Positions 1-7,738 of a DNA stretch of 64,000 bases are shown here, one piece after another. Position 1 is the first letter of the stretch. Every line of letters begins with the position of its first letter. Below the pieces are notes generated by a model. It had not been told where the DNA came from. It worked only from the letters and a program-made list of their open reading frames with translations, and did not search any database. The translations under genes and the position numbers were made by a program. Source of the DNA: Nonomuraea rhodomycinica (GTDB lineage Bacteria > Actinomycetota > Actinomycetes > Streptosporangiales > Streptosporangiaceae); contig NZ_JABWGO010000001.1 in NCBI RefSeq assembly GCF_013363995.1, positions 1,869,222 through 1,933,221 of the forward strand. The letters are read 5' to 3'.

Positions 1-1378
1 TCGACTGCTGGATCACGGCCCCCTTGTACGGGGACCAGTCCGGGTACGTGCCCCAGTTGGACAGCAGGGCCATGTGCCCGCAGTACTGCGTCGGGCAGCC
101 GCCGTCGACGGCGCTGGGGTCGAAGGCGAACGTGTTGTGGTGGATGTCGAGGTTCTTCGTCCACCAGCGGCAGTCGGTGTAGAGCGGCTCGCCGGCGATG
201 GCGGGAGCCGAGCACCGTGAGGTGTTGGTCGGGCCGACGATCAGCGTGCAGTCGCCGGTCGTCGAGGCCGGGCTGTTGCAGAACCGGTCGGCGTTCGCCC
301 ACGCGGTGATCCCGCCCCAGTTGTTCTCGAGCCGGTTGCCGGTGATCTCGATCTTGCTGGTCCGCGCCTTCAGGCGGGGCTCGCCGTCCGCCTCGGACAG
401 GTAGATCGCCGCTTCGGGGAACGGGTCGCCCTTCGCCGCCCGCTCGGCACCGGAGGCCCAGGCGTTGCGGCGGATGGTGTTGTTCCGGATCACGGCGTTG
501 TAGCTGATCTCGTAGAAGATCCCGAGCGAGTCGTTGTCCTCGATGAGGTTGTCCTCGATGAGGAAGTCGTTGTTGTTGGTGTCCGCCCAGACTCCCGGCC
601 CGTGATTGCCGTGGATCCAGTTACCGGTCACGTCGGCACCGTTCACCGCCCAGAACTTCATGCCACCGGTACATCCGCACCCGGGGATCTGGTGCTCCCA
701 GTCCTCGGTGTTGTTGCCGGTGAACTCGTTGTCCGCCACAACGAGGCCGGTGATGGTGTTGCCGGACTTGTACGCGTTCAGGCCGTACTGCCCGTTGTCC
801 TTGAAGCAGTTGCCACGGATCTTGTTCGTGGCCCCGGCCATGAGCCCCGCGCCGGAGTTGTCGCGGATCGTGTTGTGCTCCACGACCCAGCCGTCGCCGG
901 AGTCGTGGTTGACCACGCCTTCATCGTGGGGCGCGACGAACCCGGTGATGGTCAGGTACCGGATCGTGACGCCGGTCGCCTGCTCACTGAACGCGTACCG
1001 GTTCAGCCGCTGCCCGTTCAGCACCGCGCCGGGCGCGCCGATGAACGTCGCGCCGTCGCCGGGTCTGATCTGGGCGTACTGGTCGGTGCCCAGCGTGTGC
1101 GTGCCGGTCTCGAAGTAGTACGTGGTGTTCGCCTGGTGCAGGTTCACACCGCTGTTGTCGCCCGCGGGGACGACGACCGCGCCGGGGGGCGGCGTGGTGG
1201 GACCGTTCAGCGACGAGCTGCCGCAAACCGCTGCCGTCGCCGTCGTCGTCGCCGTGGTCGAAGCGGTTGCCGTCGTCGAAGCGGTTGCCGGAACGGCCGC
1301 TTCGCCACTCGCCGGCGTCGCGCCGCCCATGACCACTGTGGCGAGTGCCACCAGCGCCACTGGCCAGGTTCTTCGCAT
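1..1378 (-). CDS. Secreted right-handed beta-helix protein (partial, C-terminus outside window)
   Basis: Reading leftwards from an ATG preceded by GGAGGAG, the frame stays open to the window edge, about 459 codons. The N-terminus (MRRTWPVALVALATVVMGG) is a signal peptide followed by a Thr/Ala-rich linker. The body then shows the repeated pattern of parallel beta-helix proteins: turns such as NTIRDNSG, NCFKDNGQYG, NEFTGNNTE, NLIEDNDSLG and NTIRRNAWA spaced about 22-25 residues apart. Several Cys residues (for example PGCGCTGG, CSAPAIAG, CRWW) suggest an extracellular disulfide-bonded fold. Related families (PbH1/NosD, pectate-lyase-like) bind or cleave polysaccharides. No catalytic motif can be assigned here, so substrate and activity remain open. 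It is divergent from the lipoprotein gene to its right. Confidence 0.8.
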   Translation of the reverse strand, partial: MRRTWPVALVALATVVMGGATPASGEAAVPATASTTATASTTATTTATAAVCGSSSLNGPTTPPPGAVVVPAGDNSGVNLHQANTTYYFETGTHTLGTDQYAQIRPGDGATFIGAPGAVLNGQRLNRYAFSEQATGVTIRYLTITGFVAPHDEGVVNHDSGDGWVVEHNTIRDNSGAGLMAGATNKIRGNCFKDNGQYGLNAYKSGNTITGLVVADNEFTGNNTEDWEHQIPGCGCTGGMKFWAVNGADVTGNWIHGNHGPGVWADTNNNDFLIEDNLIEDNDSLGIFYEISYNAVIRNNTIRRNAWASGAERAAKGDPFPEAAIYLSEADGEPRLKARTSKIEITGNRLENNWGGITAWANADRFCNSPASTTGDCTLIVGPTNTSRCSAPAIAGEPLYTDCRWWTKNLDIHHNTFAFDPSAVDGGCPTQYCGHMALLSNWGTYPDWSPYKGAVIQQS

Positions 1379-1656
1379 TCCTGTTCTCCTCCAGGTTCTG
1401 ACCAGCCTTGGCGCACTCGACCGCCGGCCGTCGCCGCTGTAGCCGCAGCTCGCGCCTACCCTCAAGATCAAACGCTGAGAGAGTACTGCAGGGCCGATGC
1501 CGGCGTCCTGCTGATCAGGGACAGCGACGGACATCACTGTCCCGACGATTTCCCTCGACTCCCGGACGGCCGCAGCGCTTTGCCCGCCTCCTCGGCAGAT
1601 GATCTACTTCACCCATGGGGTTACGTCACTCGATTCCGCCATCCGGGACGTTCCGC

Positions 1657-2133
1657 ATGGTGAGCGCCTTGATGGTGCTGGCCTGCGCTCTGGCCGGCTG
1701 TGCATCCGGACCTGGCGATGAGGGCATGTCCGGGAGCGGCCAGCTGTGCGTGGACCGGGCGAAGCGCGAGAACGCTCTGTATCTGCAGGCGGTCAGCGCC
1801 GTTCTGGCGTCGGACAAGCGGGTGAGCGTCGACGAATGGAACGGATGCGACTCCGCCAACAACGGCGCCGCACTGTCCGTCCTGGTCAGCCCGGAACTCC
1901 GACGTGACGCGTTGTGGAAGGCGTTCGTCGAGGCGGGATGGTCTCCTGCCTCGGCGGCATGCGCTCCGGGCTGCACCGATTTCCAGCTCGTCGACCAAGT
2001 CGATCAGCGGCTCATCGGGATCGCGATCAAAGAGGCCACTGACACCGCTCCGGAAGGCCGGCACCAAGGCTTGTGGGTCGAGGTGGCCGCGGCCGACTCC
2101 TGCTGGGACGACCACGGCTACAGGTGCAGCTAG
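1657..2133 (+). CDS. Small secreted lipoprotein of unknown function
   Basis: The chosen ATG gives MVSALMVLACALAGCASG, a short lipoprotein signal with lipobox LAGC, so the mature protein would be anchored to the outer face of the membrane through the Cys at residue 15. The remaining ~140 residues contain six further Cys (LCVD, GCDS, ACAPGC, SCWDD, RCS) and an otherwise soluble alpha/beta composition. An in-frame upstream ATG at 1615 would add 14 residues that spoil the signal peptide. I do not recognise the family. The stop codon overlaps, tail to tail, the stop of the opposing phosphatase remnant in a shared CTAG. Confidence 0.75.
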   Translation: MVSALMVLACALAGCASGPGDEGMSGSGQLCVDRAKRENALYLQAVSAVLASDKRVSVDEWNGCDSANNGAALSVLVSPELRRDALWKAFVEAGWSPASAACAPGCTDFQLVDQVDQRLIGIAIKEATDTAPEGRHQGLWVEVAAADSCWDDHGYRCS

Positions 2134-2545
2134 TCAGTACTCCGGTCGTACCGAGCGGCCCGACGGAAGTCCACGCTGACGAAGTGACCGTCGGTGAAGC
2201 CGAGGCGTACGCCATCGCAGTGTGCGAACGGAGGTCCCCACGTCCCTTCCGGATGATGTCCGCCATCTGCCGGTACGGCTCGCTCCAGTCCCACTGCGCA
2301 TGCCGAGGGATCTCTCCGGACACGTAGCCTGACGGCATCTCCATGGTGTCGTCGACGGCGAACCCCATCGCGACGGCGGTCTCGACCGCCCGTGGGGACG
2401 AACTGGTGACGACGCGCTCGTAGGGACCGGCTCCAGAACCGATGGCACGGGCCAGGAGGACGCCGTCAGCCGACAGATGAGATCCCCGGCCGCGCGTCGC
2501 GCCCTTCTTGGTCAAGCTGTGTCGGCGCACGTCCAACCAGCGCAT
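2130..2545 (-). pseudogene. Histidine phosphatase family protein, internal deletion plus frameshift
   Basis: The ATG is preceded by a very good AAGGAGG site. The first ~100 codons read as the N-terminal half of a histidine phosphatase: RRHSLTKKG holds the catalytic RH, and TSSSPRAVETA is the conserved segment that follows. Around residue 100 the homology stops. The expected C-terminal end (WGPPFAHCDGVRLGF...RRAARYDRSTD) resumes in another frame and stops in the CTAG shared with the lipoprotein gene. The middle region that should carry the second catalytic His (HGG type) is missing. Compared with ~180-residue relatives, roughly 50 residues appear lost. In the original frame translation would instead run on to about 2027 with no sensible homology. 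I infer a recently inactivated gene. Confidence 0.65.
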
Positions 2546-4106
2546 GAGACGTCCTCCTTGACATGGCGGAACCACCTGGGGCGGCTCGTTCATGGGTAAG
2601 GGGATGCAGCGGCGTCAGGGGTTCGAAGCCGTGCCGGGCCCACAACGCACGGGAGGTCTCCTCCGGGTACGCCGTCACGCGCGGCTCGGCATCGATGACC
2701 CAGGTATGCCTGTGCCGCGGCTCGTACGCCGGCCAGCCCGGATCCCCGGTCGCGGCGAAGGCGGTCCACGCCGCGCGGATCCGGGCCGACAGCTCGGCCG
2801 CGGCCGGTGGCGGATCCTGTCCGATCAGCAGTCCTGCTGCGCCGGCGGTCAGGTTGCCGAACGTCAGCGGCAGGCCGAGCCCGTGACAGGCGCCGAGGAC
2901 GCCGCCCATGCCGGGGGCCGGCCAGGTCAGCTCGTACAGGTGAACCCGGCCGCGCCGCCGGTGGGCCTCGGCCAGCCGGAGGGAAGGCATCCGGAACAAC
3001 CAGTCGGAGTGCACCAGCTCGTACAGCCGCTCCTCGCCGGCCCCCGGATGGGCGGCTCGGTAGGCCTCGGGATCGGGGGCGAGCTCGCGCAGCGCGGTGG
3101 CCGCCTGCTCGGCGGTGATCTGGCCGAGGTCACCGCCGACGGCCATGAACAGCCGATACTCGTCGCGGGTGTGCCCCACGACCAGGTCCACGTCGCGCGC
3201 GGCCCCGTCCGCCGACGGCTGCAACGGCGCCGCGGGCAGCACCTCGCCGTCCACGACCGGCGCGAACGGCGTCCGGACGTACGCGGCCCCGCCCCACCGC
3301 GGGCAGCCGCCCATCCTGTCCGCCACCGCGTCCCCGGCGTCGATCAGCCGCTCGGGCGACACGCGGGCGAGGTCGCCGGCGAGCGGCGGCAGGCCCAGCT
3401 CGCCGGCCACGGCGGCGGCGATGTCGGCGGCCAGCTCGGCGGAGAAGAACAGGCCGGGCACGCTCTGCGCGATCGCCCCGCGGAACAGGCCGGCGGCCCC
3501 GGGCATCGCCATCAGCGCCGCGACGCTCCCCGCGCCGGCGGACTCCCCGAAGACGGTCACCCGGTCCGGGTCTCCGCCGAAGGCCGCGATGTTGTCAGCC
3601 ACCCAGCGCAGGGCGGCCACCTGGTCCAGCAACCCGCGGTTGGCCGGTGCCCCCGGGAAGTGCCCGAAGCCCTCGGCGGAGAGCCGGTAGTTGAAGGTGA
3701 TCACGACGACGCCGTCCCGGGCGAGTACGCGGCCGTCGAAGACCGGGTCGCCGGACCAGCCGTACATGTAGCCTCCGCCGTGGATCCACACCATCACCGG
3801 CAGCCGGGCGGCTCCCAGGTCAGGGGACCAGACGTTGAGCGTCAACCAGTCGCCGTCCGCGCCGTCCGCGCTGGAGGGGCGGGACGCGCCCAGCAGCCTG
3901 GACTGCGGCGGCGGCGGACCGAACGCGCCGGCCTCGCGCACCCCGTCCCACGGCTCGGCCGGCACCGGCGCGGCCAGCCGCAGGGCGCCGACCGGCGGAC
4001 GCGCGAACGGCACACCGCGGAAGACGGCCACGCCGTCCTCCGTCCGCCCGCGCAGCCTTCCCGTGCTCACCCGGACCTCCGGGTCGGCGGATCCGATGGC
4101 GCTCAT
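2466..4106 (-). CDS. Type-B carboxylesterase/lipase family protein
   Basis: This 546-residue protein has the landmarks of the carboxylesterase family: N-terminal VRVSTGRLRG and GVPFARPPVG, the oxyanion-hole motif HGGGYMYG, the nucleophile elbow GESAGAGS with the catalytic Ser, and a C-terminal GACHGLGLPLTFG with the likely catalytic His. It should hydrolyse carboxylic esters in the cytoplasm, since there is no signal peptide. The start is placed at MSAIGSADP because AGAGGAG lies just upstream; the next in-frame ATG upstream lacks a site. The last ~30 residues run about 80 nt into the phosphatase remnant and look unlike family members. The original stop may therefore have been lost when the neighbouring gene was rearranged. 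Confidence 0.85.
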   Translation of the reverse strand: MSAIGSADPEVRVSTGRLRGRTEDGVAVFRGVPFARPPVGALRLAAPVPAEPWDGVREAGAFGPPPPQSRLLGASRPSSADGADGDWLTLNVWSPDLGAARLPVMVWIHGGGYMYGWSGDPVFDGRVLARDGVVVITFNYRLSAEGFGHFPGAPANRGLLDQVAALRWVADNIAAFGGDPDRVTVFGESAGAGSVAALMAMPGAAGLFRGAIAQSVPGLFFSAELAADIAAAVAGELGLPPLAGDLARVSPERLIDAGDAVADRMGGCPRWGGAAYVRTPFAPVVDGEVLPAAPLQPSADGAARDVDLVVGHTRDEYRLFMAVGGDLGQITAEQAATALRELAPDPEAYRAAHPGAGEERLYELVHSDWLFRMPSLRLAEAHRRRGRVHLYELTWPAPGMGGVLGACHGLGLPLTFGNLTAGAAGLLIGQDPPPAAAELSARIRAAWTAFAATGDPGWPAYEPRHRHTWVIDAEPRVTAYPEETSRALWARHGFEPLTPLHPLTHERAAPGGSAMSRRTSHALVGRAPTQLDQEGRDARPGISSVG

Positions 4107-4318
4107 GGCACGCTCCTCTTCCGGGGTGCCGGCTCCCACGACCGGGCGCGGCCATCTTCACCCGGACCACGGACTCGGCGCATCTCGATTTCGAGCGGGT
4201 CCGGTGAAAGGGGAGACCGTCATGCTTCGGTCGCTCACGATCCGGGCGTCCGGGGGTCGAGGCCCCGTCCGCTCTGCCGCGTCGATCCCTGGTCGCCGCC
4301 GCCTGGCATCATGCCTGC

Positions 4319-5044
4319 ATGCTGCAAGTGTGTCCGAACGGTGCCCGTGACCGGAGCGCGTGTCCGAACTTGCCGGTCTCGCCGGCCGAGCTGGCCGCGG
4401 CGGTCCGGGAAGCCGTCGCCGCCGGCGCGACAGACGTCCACCTCCACCCGAAAGCCCCCGACGGCACCGACAGCCTGGCCCCGGAGCACGTGGCCGCCGC
4501 GGTCACCGCGGTACGCGCGGCCGTCCCCGGCACACCGGTCGGGGTCACCACCGGCGCGTGGGCGGCGCCGGATCCCCGCCGGCGGGTGGAGTTCATCCGT
4601 TCCTGGTCCGTCCTGCCCGACCACGCCTCGGTCAACTGGCACGAGGAGGGCGCCGAGGAGGTGGCCGAGGCGTTACTGGAGCGCGGTGTCGGGATCGAGG
4701 CCGGCATCTTCTCCGGTACGCCGGCGGCGCGCAGGTTCCTGGCCTCGCCGCTCGCGGGCCGCGTCCTGCGGGTGCTTGCGGAGGTGACCGACACCGATCC
4801 GCGCACGGCGCCGGCCGCCGCCCGCACGCTGCTGGGTGAGCTCGGCGACGGGCTGCGGGCGCCGATCCTGCTCCACGCCGAGGACGGGGCGGCGTGGCCG
4901 GTGCTCGGCCTGGCGGGCGAGCTCGGACTCGACACGCGCGTCGGCCTGGAGGATGTGCTGGACCTGCCCGACGGGACCCCGGCGGCGACCAACGCCGACC
5001 TGGTCCGCGCGGCCCGCGCCCTGCTGAGTGCGCCGCCTCGCTGA
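4319..5044 (+). CDS. BKACE-type beta-keto acid cleavage enzyme (DUF849 family)
   Basis: The protein is 241 residues. It begins MLQVCPNGARDR, matching the first beta strand of 3-keto-5-aminohexanoate cleavage-type enzymes. The metal-site segment DVHLHPKAPDG contributes the paired His ligands. GVTTGAWAAPD, SVNWHEEGA and the late ILLHAEDGAAWPVL follow the usual TIM-barrel order. The family condenses a beta-keto acid with acetyl-CoA, releasing acetoacetate and a new CoA ester; substrate varies and cannot be read here. At 241 residues it is slightly shorter than the ~270-310 of classical members but matches the short actinobacterial group. It is divergent from the carboxylesterase gene. Confidence 0.8.
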   Translation: MLQVCPNGARDRSACPNLPVSPAELAAAVREAVAAGATDVHLHPKAPDGTDSLAPEHVAAAVTAVRAAVPGTPVGVTTGAWAAPDPRRRVEFIRSWSVLPDHASVNWHEEGAEEVAEALLERGVGIEAGIFSGTPAARRFLASPLAGRVLRVLAEVTDTDPRTAPAAARTLLGELGDGLRAPILLHAEDGAAWPVLGLAGELGLDTRVGLEDVLDLPDGTPAATNADLVRAARALLSAPPR

Positions 5045-5069
5045 CCGGTCGTCCACCTGACCGTCGAGC

Positions 5070-7736
5070 GTGGCGAAGAACTCCGCCGCGGCCGGGTCGG
5101 CGGCGTGCGGGCGCGGCCGTGGCGGCGGCGATGGAGGCGGCCCGCCCGACAGGCTGAACCGACGGCCGTTGATCAACTACACTCCCACGCCTGTCCGCCG
5201 CCGCTCTCCGACGACACCACCGGAGTCCCCCATCAGCAGCTCGCACCTGTTACAAGTCTCCGAACTGGACGATTGGCGCCACCCTCTCGCCTCGGCCTCG
5301 GACGTCCTCGCCCCCGCCCTCGGCGAAGGCCTGTTACCGGACGCGCTCATCGAGGCCGTGTTCGCCGAGGACGACCCCGTGCTGCTCGGCCGGCTGGCCG
5401 GCAACAAATCGCTCATCGCCGCCAAGCCGTCGCTGGTCGACCGGCTCGCCGCCACCGGCCACGCCGAAGTGGCGAAGGCGGCCATGTACGTGACCAACCA
5501 CTGGTCGAACAGGCCGTCGTTCTGGTCGCGCGAATGGCCGCTGCGCGCCCGGCGGACCATCCTGGCGGCCCCCCGTGGCGCCGGCTGGACCGGCCCGGAA
5601 GGGGTGCTCGCCGACCTGTTGCAGCTCGATCCCCTCGCGCTGCCGGCGGCTGTGGTCTGCCCCCTGCCGGACGCAGCGCGTACCTGCCTGGAAAGGGCGG
5701 GCGACACGCTCAGCCGCGCCGAGCAGCTGCGCGCCCTGCTCACCCTCCACGACCACGACGGCGGGCGCGCGGCCCTGGAGCTGGTCGCCGACGCCGGCGG
5801 CCTGCGCCCCGAGGTCGAAGAGGTCGTACGGGAGGCGCTGGCCGACGTGGGCGCCCTGCGCGAGGCGGTCGAGCGCGCCGAGGGCACCGGCGGACTGATC
5901 GAGGAGCTCTACGACGACCGTCAGGAGCAGCGTCGTGAGGAGCACCTGGCGCTGCGCGACCGGGTCGACTGGACCGCCGTGGCCGCCGCCGCCGCGAACC
6001 GGCCCTTCGACGAGAAGGCCACCGCACTGCTGATCGCCCGTCCCGACTTTCCCGACGAGCTCCGTACGGCCTGGTACCAGGAGCGGAGCGTGCTGGTCGC
6101 GACCCATGCGGCACGCGTGGACCCGAAGCTGTTCCTCCTGTCCCCGGGCGGACCGCGCGCCGCCAAGGCGACGGCCGTGCTGGTACGCCGCGGGCTCGAC
6201 GAGGGCCTCACCGCCGCGCGGACGCTGGAGTCGGCGCGGCCCGCCGCCGCGGTGCTGGAGGCCGTCCGGCAGCCGCCCGAGGGGGCGGCGCCCGCGTGGA
6301 AGGACCTCGCGGCCCTGCTCGCCGTCCTGGTTCGCGAGCGCCTGGGAGAGGACGTCGAGGCGTGGCGGTCGGCGCGGGCGCTGCTGTCCCGGTTCGGCGG
6401 GACGGTTCCCGAGCTCCTCGACAGGGCCGCCACCACGGCGACGAAGGCCACGGGCGGCTGGCCCGGCGGGGCCGGCATGCCCGCCTCGGAGCGTTCCTCC
6501 GCGGTCACCGGCGCGCGGGCGGCCTTCCTCACGCTGCTGGACGCCGCGCCCACCGCCACGCACGCCGCCCTGCTGCCCCATCTGGACGACCGCACCGTCT
6601 GCGACCTGTTCGGTCACGGGCGATGGCGAACGGAGTGGATCGACCTCGCGCTGACCGCGCGGCAGCCCCGGTACGTACAGGTGCTGGCCAACCGCGCCTC
6701 GTTCACCGCCGACGCCGTCGAGATGCTGATGCGGCTGGACGACCCCGCCGTCAACGCCCGGCTGTTCCGGCGGACCGGCGTCACGGCCCCGCAACGCGAG
6801 CGGCTGCTGTCCGGGCGTCCCCTGCGGGAAGGCGCCACAGAACCGCTCCCGCTCGACCCCGCCCTGATCCGGGAGCTCATGGGACGCACCTCCGGATGGC
6901 GTGGACGCGACCCGGTGGACTGCGCCGACGTCGAGCTGCAACGGCACATCCTGCGGCACGTCCGGGTCCGTGGGATCGTCCCGCAACTGCGCATGATGCT
7001 GAACCTGTGGGAGCGGCACGGCGCGGACGCGGTGGCCGCGCTCCTGAAGAACGAGCCGGTGGCGGTGGCCCACACCCGCAAGGTCATCCGCAGGGAGGTA
7101 CGCAAGACCGTCACGACGTTGCTGGCCGGCAAGGACCGGGACGCCGCCCTCGCCGAGCTCCGGGCACAGGTGGCCGAGGGCGAGACGGCCGCATGGCAGA
7201 TCGCGGCGCTGCGCGAGCAGTACTTCTCCGGGGCCGAGCTGTTCCGCGAGGCCCACCACTGGCACTGGGCGGAGCTGCTGGCCGAGCACGCCCGTCACCC
7301 GCTGGCCCCGGTGGCGTTGGCCGGGCTGAGCAACATCCCCGAGTGTCCCCCCGAGATCCGCGACGAGTCCGAGGCGATCGGCGACTGGAGCACGCCGGAG
7401 AAGGTCCTGCTCCTGCAGGCTGAGGGGCGAACACCACGGGAGATCGTGAGCATGGTGGACCTCACCGGCGACCGTGGGAGCTGGCTGCTCCAGGCGGTCA
7501 GGCGGGAGGAGCTGACCTGGGAGGACGTCCTGGAGCACGCACGTCCGGCCCCCCGGGTCCTGGCCGCGTGGGGCGACCGCATGCGGACGCCGCTGGCCCC
7601 GCTGGTACGCGCCCACCTCGACCGCGGCCCGCAGGCCTGGGTGCTGGCCCTGCGCATGTTGCCCGAGTTCACCGGATCGGTGGCGGAGCTGGTACGCACC
7701 GCGGCCGCCGCCACCGGCGTCGAGACAACGGAGTGA
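5070..7736 (+). CDS. Large alpha-helical repeat protein, first of a tandem paralog pair in a MoxR-vWA cluster
   Basis: From about 5235 on, this protein aligns end to end with the next gene. Shared blocks include DDWRHPLA / EDWTRPLA, LRALLTLHDH / LNALLTLHDH, EDVEAWRSARALL / DDVGAWRSARALL, VPQLRMMLNLW / VPQLRLFLHVW and HHWHWAELLAEH / HQWHWAELLAEH. The composition is Leu/Ala/Glu-rich without membrane segments and suggests stacked helical (HEAT-like) repeats. I do not recognise a catalytic motif. The coordinate given is the outermost in-frame GTG, whose first ~54 codons are low-complexity and probably untranslated. A GGAG lies 6 nt before an ATC at 5232, so the true start may be there or at TTG 5169. 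The gene is followed at 2 nt by its paralog. I infer a substrate-binding or scaffold role for the AAA+ machine downstream. Confidence 0.7.
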   Translation: MAKNSAAAGSAACGRGRGGGDGGGPPDRLNRRPLINYTPTPVRRRSPTTPPESPISSSHLLQVSELDDWRHPLASASDVLAPALGEGLLPDALIEAVFAEDDPVLLGRLAGNKSLIAAKPSLVDRLAATGHAEVAKAAMYVTNHWSNRPSFWSREWPLRARRTILAAPRGAGWTGPEGVLADLLQLDPLALPAAVVCPLPDAARTCLERAGDTLSRAEQLRALLTLHDHDGGRAALELVADAGGLRPEVEEVVREALADVGALREAVERAEGTGGLIEELYDDRQEQRREEHLALRDRVDWTAVAAAAANRPFDEKATALLIARPDFPDELRTAWYQERSVLVATHAARVDPKLFLLSPGGPRAAKATAVLVRRGLDEGLTAARTLESARPAAAVLEAVRQPPEGAAPAWKDLAALLAVLVRERLGEDVEAWRSARALLSRFGGTVPELLDRAATTATKATGGWPGGAGMPASERSSAVTGARAAFLTLLDAAPTATHAALLPHLDDRTVCDLFGHGRWRTEWIDLALTARQPRYVQVLANRASFTADAVEMLMRLDDPAVNARLFRRTGVTAPQRERLLSGRPLREGATEPLPLDPALIRELMGRTSGWRGRDPVDCADVELQRHILRHVRVRGIVPQLRMMLNLWERHGADAVAALLKNEPVAVAHTRKVIRREVRKTVTTLLAGKDRDAALAELRAQVAEGETAAWQIAALREQYFSGAELFREAHHWHWAELLAEHARHPLAPVALAGLSNIPECPPEIRDESEAIGDWSTPEKVLLLQAEGRTPREIVSMVDLTGDRGSWLLQAVRREELTWEDVLEHARPAPRVLAAWGDRMRTPLAPLVRAHLDRGPQAWVLALRMLPEFTGSVAELVRTAAAATGVETTE

Positions 7737-7738
7737 GG

